The notes under the pieces are model-generated. The model had not been told where the DNA came from, did not search any database, and worked only from the letters and a program-made list of their open reading frames with translations. Shown piece after piece: positions 1-9,700 of a stretch of DNA of 64,000 bases. Made by a program: the position numbers and the translations under genes. Origin of the DNA: an uncultured Dokdonia sp. (GTDB taxonomy: Bacteria; Bacteroidota; Bacteroidia; Flavobacteriales; Flavobacteriaceae); NCBI RefSeq assembly GCF_947492535.1, contig NZ_CANLNH010000003.1, positions 1-64,000 of the forward strand, in the 5' to 3' direction. The number at the start of each line of letters is the position of its first letter. Positions within the stretch are counted from its first letter, which is position 1.

Positions 1-3000
1 AATTGAATTTCTCCATCATACGCTCGATCTATCCCAAATGTTGTGGTTGGATCTACCGTAAGAAGAAGTTGTCTGTGATATAAACTTGGAGAGTCAAAAC
101 CAATTCTAAACTTCTCACGCATGTCTGGAGCATCCAAATCAGAATCATCTAGTTGTTGATCCATAGATGAATCATTTTCTTCTTCTTCTCCAAATAAGAA
201 GATAGAAGCTCCTGTTTTTCTAACAAAATTACGCTGTGTGTTATTAAATACAATATCACCATCACTATCGGCAGCAACAAAAAATCCTTGTCCTACTGGA
301 ATGTAACGCTCTGGTGTCTTCGTACCACTACCTATATCTGATACATCAGGATGACTCACCGCTGGTGTTCCTCCAGCAAGTGTATATAATGCATATCCAG
401 CTTGGTAATCTGCTTGGATATGATTTCCACCTCCATAGTGCTCCCATAAGTATATTGTACCATCCAAATGTGGGTTATCATTAATAAAATCATTGGCATC
501 TAAAGCCGATGGGAATGGGTTTCCTACAATATAATCTCTATCTGCAATGGCTGGCACTACAATAGATTGTGCATCGGTACTATTATTAGGTTTTCCAGCA
601 AATACATAGTTCTGAGGATCTGTAATCGCTCCTGATCCAGGACCTTTCATCGTATATCCTTCACCTACACTTACACTTCCAAAGGGACCAATAAATTGGA
701 ATTGTTCAATACCATTTCCATACTTAAACATCCAATATGCACTAATCGTGATAGGAGAGGAAGGTGCGCCATTTAATCCTCCACTAAAATTCATTACTGA
801 TGGATTGTTAGGATCTGTACCATCATTCATAATATTTCCTACAGAATAAGGTAGGTTAATCTGAGAACTATTGATAACACTCACAGGTGATGACCAGATA
901 TTGTACGAATATGTATCTGCTGTACCTTGTTGATCTTTTTCTAAAGATCCCGTACTTGTGATATCTAAATCACTGTTTTCTGTTTGCATTAATTGAGATT
1001 CATCTACAAGATCTAATAAACCATCTAGTTTAAGGTAGTGAGACACTTCAATCTTACTATCATTTTCTATAGATAATTCATTCGCCTGTACATCTAGTGC
1101 AAGCACTGTATTATTTTCTTGTGTAGTAACATTATGTGCTGTTTGCACAATATTCCAATCTACACGTACTGTATTATCTACGATAGAGACATCATCAGGA
1201 ATTTGGAATCCAGTTCCGTTTTCCCATGTGGCTTGATCTGCCCAGTTTCCATCTGCTTGAGATACATATGGAAGTGGTGCTGTTTGAAAATCTACCGTAT
1301 CTAGATTACGTATCGCAGCAATAAGATTGTTGTTTGACTCATCCTTTACATTAGTAAAGGTATAAATGTTCATTGGGAAATACGCAGCTACTTCAGACCA
1401 ATCTGTAGTTGCAAACTCATTTTTAGAAATCGTAGGAGGTACGATTCTACCAGTTACAGTAAGATCTGTATTCTCTTCTATTTCCTGATTCATTACATAA
1501 CGAATCTGATCTTGAGATAATGCAACATTCCATACACGCACTTCATCGATCGTTCCTTCAAAGAAATCTGCAGGATTTGTTTCATCTGCAGCTGCAATTA
1601 AGAAAGATCGCGCAGTTCCTACAGGAGCACTAAGTCCTGATTCTGTGTTGTCTAATACGCCATCTATATATACGCTAGCCGTATCAGTCCCATCATAGGT
1701 GAAAGCAAATTGATGCCATTCATTTTCGGTAATCGTAGTATTTGAACGTATGTTATCTTCCGTTCCAGAGCTATTAAACCAAGACATTTCTACTTGTCCT
1801 GAAGGAATTAGACTAACATCATATCCTTCAGAGAATGCAGCATCACGCTTAGAGATAATGGTGTAATCACTATTAATTCTCTTAATCCATGCTGATATCG
1901 TAAAAGCGCCTTCAAGTTCAAGTTCATCCTCATCACCTGCATCCAAGTAATCTTGCACTCCATCAAAACTAATAGAACGTTGGAATACATATTCTGGCGC
2001 ATATCCAAATGTGATATACTTTACTCCATTAAAATCATATTCTGCTTCTAACTCTGTACCATTCAAACTCATGATACGATACTCAGAAGTAGGACTAAAT
2101 GTTGGTGTATCTGATACGAACATTAAGTAATCTCCAGGAGGGTTTAATGTAGATGATAAAGATACCTCAGGAATTGATACTTTTACACTACCTACAGATC
2201 CTGTTTCTACTATTTTCCAAATACGTTCTATAGATACAAAATCTACGACAGAATTTAATCCCGTCACGCCAGCACTCATGTCAACTACAATAGGAGAGGC
2301 TGCTGCTAATGGGGCATCATCATTTCCCCACATTAAGAAATTCTGATTCGCAATTGTATTCGTGTTTGTAGTAATGTTTTCATTATTGGTAGCATAGATG
2401 TCAGTAAGCCCAATGGTAACGAGAGTTCCTGGATTTACCGATGTAGATTGCTTTTGATTCAATCCTGAATCATCATCTCTTCCTATACCAGCAATATCAT
2501 AATTAAAACCGGCATGTGCTACAACATCCCAAATAACATTATTATCAGAATCTATATAGTTTTCATCACCAAGATCAGTAGCTGTGGTACTATTGATATC
2601 ATGATTTGTAATCCCATTTTTAATCGCTAAATAGGATTGTATTTTTAATTGATCTGTAATAGAATTTGGAGCAGCATAGCTAATTACTTCTGTAATTTTC
2701 CCATTAAAGTGAGAATCAAAAGGTGTTCCTGCTACTGTAATACGACCCACGCCTATAGTGTAAGGATTATTTCTTACAGTACCATATGGTAACTCCCCAT
2801 CCGAAACACCAGTACCTTGATCAAAAGTACGACCTGTATAATCATCTATCCTGATACCATTTTTATAGATTTCTGATTGATCTAAAATGGGATCGTACTT
2901 TACATTAAAAATGATAACTTCATTATTGTAGCTATCTGTACTACTTGTATGCGCTCTTCCATAATTAAATCCATCAACACCAGCAAGGTTGGCAGGGGTA

Positions 3001-6000
3001 GATCCTATCATGTGGCTTACAATATTATCAACACCATTAAAACGTATAGAACCTGGATTAATCCAGAAACCTGTTCCGTCTTCTGCAAAATCCTGAGGAG
3101 TTACTCTACCAGATATAACACCTTCTAGTGTTGAACCACTATTGATGTTTCCATCGGCTTGCATTACAATCCAGTATTCGTCTGTATAAAAACCTCCTTT
3201 TCCTTTTAACTCTGTATCATTTGTAGTGTCAAAATTTAATACAGGGTTATGATTAATGTTTTCTGTACTATTATCATAATAGGTTGGTGCTGTTTGATTC
3301 GCAACTCTAGCATCATTATCAAAAGCTTCGTCTGTCCAAGCACTTACCGTATTCCCATCTGTTTCTCCTATTCCTACATTAGACTTTAACCAAAGTTTCA
3401 GATTTGAAGTCACATCTCCAGGTCCTAAAGTTGGATCACCAGGAGCAATTAAAGGGTCTCCAAATATGAATATATTGTCAAAACAAGCTCCGTCATCTGT
3501 AAATCCATCACTATCAGATGCAAAGGTTAATCTAAAACGCACATTATTTCTATTATTTAATAATGTTGGTAATCCAATAGCAGCTTCTACAAAAGATGAT
3601 TGTGTAGCAGAAGATCCTGTGTCATTATTACGACCTGCCCATCCATCAGCTCCAGAACCGAGTGCAGTTACATCATCTACATTATACCAATTATCAATAG
3701 GAGAAGCAGAGTAGGCCCCTAAGAGTGTCCACGTAGCGCCTCCATTAATAGAGTACTCCATATGGAAACCATCTTGTGTGTCAAATTCTGTTAGATGGCG
3801 TATATCTAATTGGATTTTAAGATTGTTATAGCCAAAAGTACTTATCGCAGGGCTAGTTACAATCGTATTTGAATTTGGTGCGTAATTGTTATAATTACTT
3901 GTATACCAATAATTTCCTTCTATACCTGTTTCAGTTGTATTGGTACCATAGGTCCAAACACTATTTCCTCCAGGGTTGGTAGCAGTCCACCCTCCATCAT
4001 TCACATCAAAATTCTCATAATAAATAGTGGTTAATGGATCTGTGTTTACCACAGCTGTTCCTTGAATATCAAACGTATAGGTTCCTTCGTTACTATCGTC
4101 ATTAAGAATCGTTACTGTTGCATTGTGTGTACCTGCTAGTGCAGGGGCATAACTGATTTGCAGTGTAGTATTGTCGGATGCATTAATGGTGTTACTTGGT
4201 ATAGACGCTATTGAGAATTGTGCTGCATCTACACCCGTAATAGTTACATAGGGTGATACCCCAGTTAAAGTTAATAGGCCAGAACCATTATTTTCAATCA
4301 CAAAATCATTAGTGTTAATAGTTCCTACATCAATAGTACCATAATCTGTACCATCTGTAAGTGCTGGTGTTGTATCTCCATCTGCAATTGGATTTGTCAA
4401 TCCGGTAATATCTATTTCAGGGGTTAAAGAAGCTTGTGCTTCACCTAAAATATCAAAAGTATATGGGTTTTCATCGCTATCATTGTTTGCAATAGAAACT
4501 GTTGCAGTATGTGTTCCTACTGCAGCAGGATTATAGGTGATTCTAAACGTAGTCGACCCTCCACTCGTACTTATCGTTGGATTTGGAATCGTAGTTAATG
4601 TGAATTCTGCAGCTCCTGCACCAGTAATGGCTACATATGGAGAAGGATCTGTTAATAATAAATCTGCAGTACCTGTATTACTTATGATAAAGTCACTAAA
4701 TGTAGAACTTCCTGGAAGCAGGAAACCAAAATCAGTTCCATCAACTGTACTTGGTGTCACATCTCCATCTAGAATATTATTACCCATACCAGTAATTGCT
4801 ATTTCTGGTTCAGGACCTACACCTGAACCCGTAATATTAAAGGTATATGGGTTTTCGTTTGCATCATCATTAGCAATAGATATGGTTGCGTTGTGAGTTC
4901 CGCCTACTGTAGGAGTATACGTAATAGCAAATGTAGTAGTGCCTCCTATAGCGATCGTATTACTAGGGATTGTAGTAACTGAAAAATGCGTTGCTCCAGC
5001 ACCCGTAATGGTCACATATGGAGATGCACCCGTAAGATTAAGTGCTAGATCTCCTAAATTTTCAATAATAAAAGTATTTGGATTATTATTTCCTACGACT
5101 ACACTTCCAAAATCTGTATCATCAACAATAGATGGAGTTGTATCTCCATCAAGTATATTATTTCCTATTCCAGTGATATTCATTTCTGGTTGAGGAACAC
5201 CAGATAAGACATTAATCGTGTAATCTTCTACTTCTCCAAAATAATTACTATCGCAAGGGTTTGGGGTAGCATTGAAACGAGCAGCAACCCTCATTCTGGT
5301 TGTACCTACAGTAGCACCAGAAGGGATTGTAATAGTAGGAGAAATGGATGTTGGTTGGTCAGCTAGGTTTGTATCAGTACCTAAGTCATATTGCTCCCCT
5401 GGATCTGTAAAATCATTATTCTGATTCCAATCAATCCAAGCACGTGTTACGTGAGTATTATTACCTAGTGTATTTAAATTTACGGTTAGTGTATGTGTAT
5501 CGCCTATTGTAACATCTGTAGACATTGCTAAAAAATTAGTATAACTTGGATCAGGCGCAGATGGACTATTTATGGTATTAAAATTTACATTAGTAATTCC
5601 GTTAGCAAAATCGATACTACCTTCTGAACTACAATAACTATCTATTCTAACATTATCTATAGCCATATCACTTCTAGGATTCCCTGCCGTACCTACAAAA
5701 CGGATATTTATTGTATTTCCTAAATAAGCAGAGAGGTTTATATTTGCTTTAAGCCAAAGATCTGTCTCATCAGTTTGTTGTTCCCCAGATCTAGAGAACA
5801 CATTCGTCCAAGAACCCCCTGCATCACTACTTACTTCAACATCAAGATCTCCCATGTTTGCACCATACATATGGTAATCAAATGAAAAGAAAGCTGATGT
5901 TTCTGCCGATAGATCAATACATGGACTTGTTATAATAGCAAGGTCTCCTGTATTTACAGGATTACTAGTTTCATAAAAGAGATAATGGCTTCCATTAGTA

Positions 6001-6284
6001 GGAAAATCAGGACCAGTATTTGTACTACCAGTATTATTTACTTCAAATGACCAGTTTCTGTCATCATCACCTGAATTTTGAGTCCATAAGCCAATTGTAT
6101 TATTAAAACTTTGGACATAAGGAAAAGCATTGATAGGACCACCACCAGTACAAGCAAAAGTTTCATCTTCAGAAGTATCTGTAGATGAATCACTGTTTGG
6201 GTTGTTTGAAAATAAAGGTTGAATTGAAAATAAAACAACTAAAATAAAAGTACACAACGTACTATAAGAAGTAATTTTTTTCAT
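1..6284 (-). CDS. Giant secreted multidomain surface protein, C-terminus beyond window
   Basis: An open minus-strand frame starts at an ATG at 6284 and stays open to base 1 (about 2094 codons, no stop), so the C-terminus is missing. Residues 1-23 form a signal peptide (MKKITSYSTLCTFILVVLFS). A MAM-like domain follows, then about three choice-of-anchor/HYDIN-like repeats (roughly residues 360-750) with recurring 'PYVAITG', 'TFDI.G' and 'DGDTTP..TDGTDFG' patterns. Next come a second MAM-like segment, a region resembling large Bacteroidota surface proteins ('LKIQSYLAIKNGITN', 'YDIAGIGRDD'), and a LamG/jellyroll domain (about 1430-1590, 'SISFDGVQDYLDAGDED', 'IDEVRVWNVALSQDQIR'). This build is typical of T9SS-exported adhesins. 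The expected sorting domain would lie outside the window. The function as an adhesin or matrix protein is inferred. Its leader resembles that of the carboxypeptidase gene starting at 11756. Confidence 0.85.
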   Translation of the reverse strand, partial: MKKITSYSTLCTFILVVLFSIQPLFSNNPNSDSSTDTSEDETFACTGGGPINAFPYVQSFNNTIGLWTQNSGDDDRNWSFEVNNTGSTNTGPDFPTNGSHYLFYETSNPVNTGDLAIITSPCIDLSAETSAFFSFDYHMYGANMGDLDVEVSSDAGGSWTNVFSRSGEQQTDETDLWLKANINLSAYLGNTINIRFVGTAGNPRSDMAIDNVRIDSYCSSEGSIDFANGITNVNFNTINSPSAPDPSYTNFLAMSTDVTIGDTHTLTVNLNTLGNNTHVTRAWIDWNQNNDFTDPGEQYDLGTDTNLADQPTSISPTITIPSGATVGTTRMRVAARFNATPNPCDSNYFGEVEDYTINVLSGVPQPEMNITGIGNNILDGDTTPSIVDDTDFGSVVVGNNNPNTFIIENLGDLALNLTGASPYVTITGAGATHFSVTTIPSNTIAIGGTTTFAITYTPTVGGTHNATISIANDDANENPYTFNITGSGVGPEPEIAITGMGNNILDGDVTPSTVDGTDFGFLLPGSSTFSDFIISNTGTADLLLTDPSPYVAITGAGAAEFTLTTIPNPTISTSGGSTTFRITYNPAAVGTHTATVSIANNDSDENPYTFDILGEAQASLTPEIDITGLTNPIADGDTTPALTDGTDYGTIDVGTINTNDFVIENNGSGLLTLTGVSPYVTITGVDAAQFSIASIPSNTINASDNTTLQISYAPALAGTHNATVTILNDDSNEGTYTFDIQGTAVVNTDPLTTIYYENFDVNDGGWTATNPGGNSVWTYGTNTTETGIEGNYWYTSNYNNYAPNSNTIVTSPAISTFGYNNLKIQLDIRHLTEFDTQDGFHMEYSINGGATWTLLGAYSASPIDNWYNVDDVTALGSGADGWAGRNNDTGSSATQSSFVEAAIGLPTLLNNRNNVRFRLTFASDSDGFTDDGACFDNIFIFGDPLIAPGDPTLGPGDVTSNLKLWLKSNVGIGETDGNTVSAWTDEAFDNDARVANQTAPTYYDNSTENINHNPVLNFDTTNDTELKGKGGFYTDEYWIVMQADGNINSGSTLEGVISGRVTPQDFAEDGTGFWINPGSIRFNGVDNIVSHMIGSTPANLAGVDGFNYGRAHTSSTDSYNNEVIIFNVKYDPILDQSEIYKNGIRIDDYTGRTFDQGTGVSDGELPYGTVRNNPYTIGVGRITVAGTPFDSHFNGKITEVISYAAPNSITDQLKIQSYLAIKNGITNHDINSTTATDLGDENYIDSDNNVIWDVVAHAGFNYDIAGIGRDDDSGLNQKQSTSVNPGTLVTIGLTDIYATNNENITTNTNTIANQNFLMWGNDDAPLAAASPIVVDMSAGVTGLNSVVDFVSIERIWKIVETGSVGSVKVSIPEVSLSSTLNPPGDYLMFVSDTPTFSPTSEYRIMSLNGTELEAEYDFNGVKYITFGYAPEYVFQRSISFDGVQDYLDAGDEDELELEGAFTISAWIKRINSDYTIISKRDAAFSEGYDVSLIPSGQVEMSWFNSSGTEDNIRSNTTITENEWHQFAFTYDGTDTASVYIDGVLDNTESGLSAPVGTARSFLIAAADETNPADFFEGTIDEVRVWNVALSQDQIRYVMNQEIEENTDLTVTGRIVPPTISKNEFATTDWSEVAAYFPMNIYTFTNVKDESNNNLIAAIRNLDTVDFQTAPLPYVSQADGNWADQATWENGTGFQIPDDVSIVDNTVRVDWNIVQTAHNVTTQENNTVLALDVQANELSIENDSKIEVSHYLKLDGLLDLVDESQLMQTENSDLDITSTGSLEKDQQGTADTYSYNIWSSPVSVINSSQINLPYSVGNIMNDGTDPNNPSVMNFSGGLNGAPSSPITISAYWMFKYGNGIEQFQFIGPFGSVSVGEGYTMKGPGSGAITDPQNYVFAGKPNNSTDAQSIVVPAIADRDYIVGNPFPSALDANDFINDNPHLDGTIYLWEHYGGGNHIQADYQAGYALYTLAGGTPAVSHPDVSDIGSGTKTPERYIPVGQGFFVAADSDGDIVFNNTQRNFVRKTGASIFLFGEEEENDSSMDQQLDDSDLDAPDMREKFRIGFDSPSLYHRQLLLTVDPTTTFGIDRAYDGEIQ

Positions 6285-6323
6285 TTTGTAGGTTTTGTTG
6301 CTATAAAGCTTTGGGGACTTTAT

Positions 6324-6341
6324 AGTGATTTGGGACTACTA
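6324..6341 (-). promoter_or_regulatory. Leader element shared with the carboxypeptidase gene
   Basis: The minus-strand 18-mer TAGTAGTCCCAAATCACT lies 40 bases ahead of the ATG of the giant secreted protein. It matches 15 of 18 positions of a sequence 34 bases ahead of the carboxypeptidase ATG (11790-11807). Its role (transcript start region or leader) is inferred from the shared position. Confidence 0.4.
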
Positions 6342-6375
6342 AATTACTAAAATTCTTAACTCTACAATAGAAAAA

Positions 6376-6421
6376 GTGTTAAAATTGTGTTTTTTGACTA
6401 TGATTTGTGTATTTCGTCGAT
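6376..6421 (-). promoter_or_regulatory. Candidate regulator site with 21-bp direct repeat, copy A
   Basis: This 46-bp stretch aligns without gaps to 11873-11918 with 33 identical bases, including an identical GAAATACACAAA. Read on the minus strand it holds two related words, CGAAATACACAA and CAAAAAACACAA, whose starts are 21 bp apart. Two-turn direct-repeat spacing is known for LytTR-type response regulators, but the regulator here is unknown. Confidence 0.4.
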
Positions 6422-6479
6422 GTTTTTGAAGTTATTAACAATAGAAAGTTAACATCTCACAGCGATTTTGACTTTATAC

Positions 6480-6493
6480 GCTTTCGCGAAAGC
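6480..6493. repeat. Palindromic repeat GCTTTCGCGAAAGC (intergenic)
   Basis: Perfect 14-bp palindrome between the giant secreted protein gene and the PID-CTERM-like gene, three bases from a terminator hairpin. It is one of about 15 copies of the same motif in this window. Confidence 0.85.
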
Positions 6494-6495
6494 AT

Positions 6496-6530
6496 AAAAA
6501 GAGGGAATTCATAGTGAACCCCCTCTTTTT
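6496..6530 (-). terminator. Intrinsic terminator after the carboxypeptidase/PID-CTERM genes
   Basis: Ten-base arms AAAAAGAGGG (6496-6505) and CCCTCTTTTT (6521-6530) flank a 15-base loop. Read on the minus strand, the hairpin lies 25 bases past the stop of the small gene ending at 6556 and finishes in a T run. Confidence 0.65.
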
Positions 6531-6555
6531 AAATGTATTGAAAAAATGTATTACG

Positions 6556-6762
6556 CTATTCTTTTCGTGTCATTCTTTTTCTAGCGCCAAAATAGATTCC
6601 GGCTGCAATTCCTAGTCCAACAAATCCGTCGATAGGGGCCGTTGGTGTTTCATCATCTACGTCGTCAGGAAATGTGATTTGTGCATTAGCTGTTGTTATA
6701 CTAAGTGTACTTATCAGAAATACAAGAAAGCAAAGATATTTGATACTATATTTATTTTTCAT
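6556..6762 (-). CDS. Small PID-CTERM-like sorted protein
   Basis: This 68-residue protein has an N-terminal signal peptide ending near 'TTANAQ', a short acidic linker (PDDVDDETPT), then 'APIDGFVGLGIAAGIYFGARKR', a hydrophobic stretch followed by basic residues. The layout matches the PID-CTERM class of Bacteroidota sorting tails, where Pro-Ile-Asp precedes a glycine-rich hydrophobic helix and an Arg/Lys end. Only about ten residues separate the signal peptide from the tail, so the mature protein is little more than a sorting signal. The gene lies 14 bp behind the carboxypeptidase and ahead of a terminator, so both are probably on one transcript. The function is unknown. Confidence 0.75.
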   Translation of the reverse strand: MKNKYSIKYLCFLVFLISTLSITTANAQITFPDDVDDETPTAPIDGFVGLGIAAGIYFGARKRMTRKE

Positions 6763-6776
6763 GATTATAATTGCTT

Positions 6777-9700
6777 TTATTTTTTGATTAGACGTTTAGT
6801 GATACTTCCAGTAGTGGTTGTGATGGTAACAAAGTACATTCCATCAGTAAGTGTAGCTAGCGAGTTTATTTCTAAACTGTTTCCATTAAAACTACGACTC
6901 TTGTTGTATACAACTTGTCCTAATAGGTTATTAATCTTTACAGTAACTTCTTGTCCTCTTAATAGTGTTGAAGTAATCAATAATTGATCACCTTCTAATG
7001 GGTTAGGGAACATTGTGATGTCATCTACAAAAGTATCTTCTGTGCTTAAAGCTTCTTCTTCAAAAATGATTCTAAATCGATCGCTAGCAATACTTGCTTC
7101 TATAGATGTATCTACAGTAAATTCTATAAAGTTTTCTCCTTCTTCTAGCTCATATAATTCTCCTGTAAATGTATCTTCTGCATATGCAATTACATCTTCA
7201 AGTCCAGATTGTTCTATACGTAATGTATAGGCATCTGTTCTATATGCATTATTAAATAATTGGATTTCATCATCTAATGTTGGCATCGCTCTACGTTCTA
7301 CACTTAGTGTAGTATCTCCATTTGAGATGGCCATATTTTCATCAATATTAAAGAACTTCTCCGCATCTTCTAAGGTGATTTGATTACTAAAATCAGGAGC
7401 GAATAAGATCACAAAATTATCTTGTAATTTTTCACCTTCATTAAAAGCTTCAGTTCTATATAATTGTCCAATAATATGTGCATTATTTGCAATAGGATCA
7501 TCTTCTAATAAAAAGATTGTAGTGTCTTCTCCTACCATTTTGTCACTTTCGTTAAAGCTTAATGAAGTAGAATTGTCACCTACAGTTGTAGCGGTTGTTA
7601 CAAAAGCAGATTGCCATGGTTGTAAGAAATGATTTGCATCAGATCCTGCACCATTTGTAGAACCTGTACCTGTAAGGAGTACTGTCACATATGCTCCACG
7701 TGCTCCTAATGTAGCGTCCCATACATAATACTGGTTAGTATTAATGTTAGTGGCAGCTGTAACGATACCATTCATTTCTACTGTTGCTTGGTATGGGTTT
7801 CCAATGAGATTGAAATTTCCAGCAGTGTGGTTTATATCAGCACCTGTTATAGTTGTTGTACCTGTAACAATAGTACCTTCTGCTCTTAATCTTGTATCAG
7901 TAGGGGTAGCATTATTAGAGGTGACATCTATGGTACGATCTCCACGAACAAATAGGAGGTAGGCCTCACCAGCTGTGAGGGTGTTCATATCTGTATCTGA
8001 GATAGGAGTCAATGCCGGTGTTGTAGCACTGTTGTCATACGTAAATAACGATGGATTTCCAGAGGGTGTTGCATCAAATCCATTAGCACCGGTAGTAGAA
8101 CCTGTAATGTGTGTTCCAAAGCCAGCAACCGATGATCCGTTTTCTTGCCAGTTTTCTAATATACTTGTTGTTGTGGTCACTGGACTAGATACAAATCGGA
8201 AAGCTCTTCTCGCAGGAACAAAACGTTCTATAGTAACATTACCAGCTATGGTTCCTGAAGTTACTTGATCTATCATTGCAGATTGTGTCGCATTGCTAGA
8301 TAAGGTAAGGTTGTTGTTTGTAACTAATTCTCCGTCAGATAATGTCAAGAGTTGATTCACTGTAACTCCAGTATCTAAACTAAGTGATGTACTAGCAGCA
8401 TTCATTGTTAATTGTGCCACTTCAAATGCATTCCCAGAAAAAGAATGGGAGAATGATCCTTGAGCAATAATTGTCGCATTATTTGCTGTTAAAGTTCCAT
8501 TATTGGTTATATTACCAGTAGTACTTAATGTGTTTGCTCCTAAGTCTAATGTCGCACCATCATTTATTAGAATATCATTAGCTGTAGTATTAGCTGCAAG
8601 TGTTGGGCTACCTGATAATACCAAAATATCATCATTAGGACCAGCCACTCCACTCGGGTCAGCAGGATCCCAAGTAGGAACCCCTCCTACTAATCTATGT
8701 ATGTAATCTTGTTTAGTAGCTGTAATACGTATATTATCTAACGCTAAGTCACTACTGAAACCATCGCCAGTTACGGCAACAAATCGGATAAGAACTACTT
8801 TACCTGAGTATATCGTTAAATCTTCAGTGACTTCTTGCCATGCATTTACAGATGGTCCAGATATCTGAGGTACTATATTCGTCCAAGTTAATCCTTCATC
8901 ATCACTTATTTGCACATCTAGTGTTCCATTATTATTTCCAAAATTAGTTCCAAATCTATGATAATGGAAGGCTAAGTCTATATCATTATATTCACTAGTA
9001 AAATCTATACAATTACTTTGTAAAATAGTAGTAGCATTAGATCCTAAGCCATTTGTAGATGCTTCTGTATATACATAATTTTGTTCGTGTATAGATTTAA
9101 CACCATTGCCTCCAGCAGGTCCAGTTGTACCAGAAGGCGTTCCTTGGCTAGCTAGATTTAATGTCCAGTCACCATCATCACCACCAGCCTGAAAGAAGGT
9201 ACCTGTTCCGTTTTCAAAACTTTCTCTGTACGGAAATTCAGCAATACTTCCATTTAAACAATCTCTATCGTCTATGCTCGTATTGATAATTTTAAAATTA
9301 TCAAATTTAAACCCTCTAAACTCTACATTATATCCATCGGCTCTATTAGAAGTATCGGAGGCAAACTTGAATCTAAATTGTACGCTACTATTACCAATGA
9401 TACCAGGATTATTAGTAGGGTCTATATATACCTCTTCTAATACCCATTTTGCGGTAGGATTATTTGTGGCATCATCTGTAGTGTCTACATACATATCTCC
9501 ATCATAAATGTACGTACCATTTAGGGATTGAAAATTTTCTTCAGCTTCACCTTTTGCTAAGTGAAAACTTGTTGCTCTCGTTGCAGCTGGTCGTGTATGT
9601 CTACCACACAGCGCTACCCATGTAGCACCTCCATCGGTACTAGCTTCTAATTGTGCAAGGTCAAAGTTACGCTCTATATCCCAAGTAGCATTGTAATGAA

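Noticed and set aside
3466-5193. Several plus-strand open frames of 60-120 codons opposite the giant surface protein
   Set aside because: They mirror a Thr/Asp/Asn-rich minus-strand gene, have no recognisable protein features and no start context; they are antisense shadows.
6480-6493. The palindrome as a transcription terminator
   Set aside because: Copies lack a T run and many are inside functional genes, so termination cannot be their general role.
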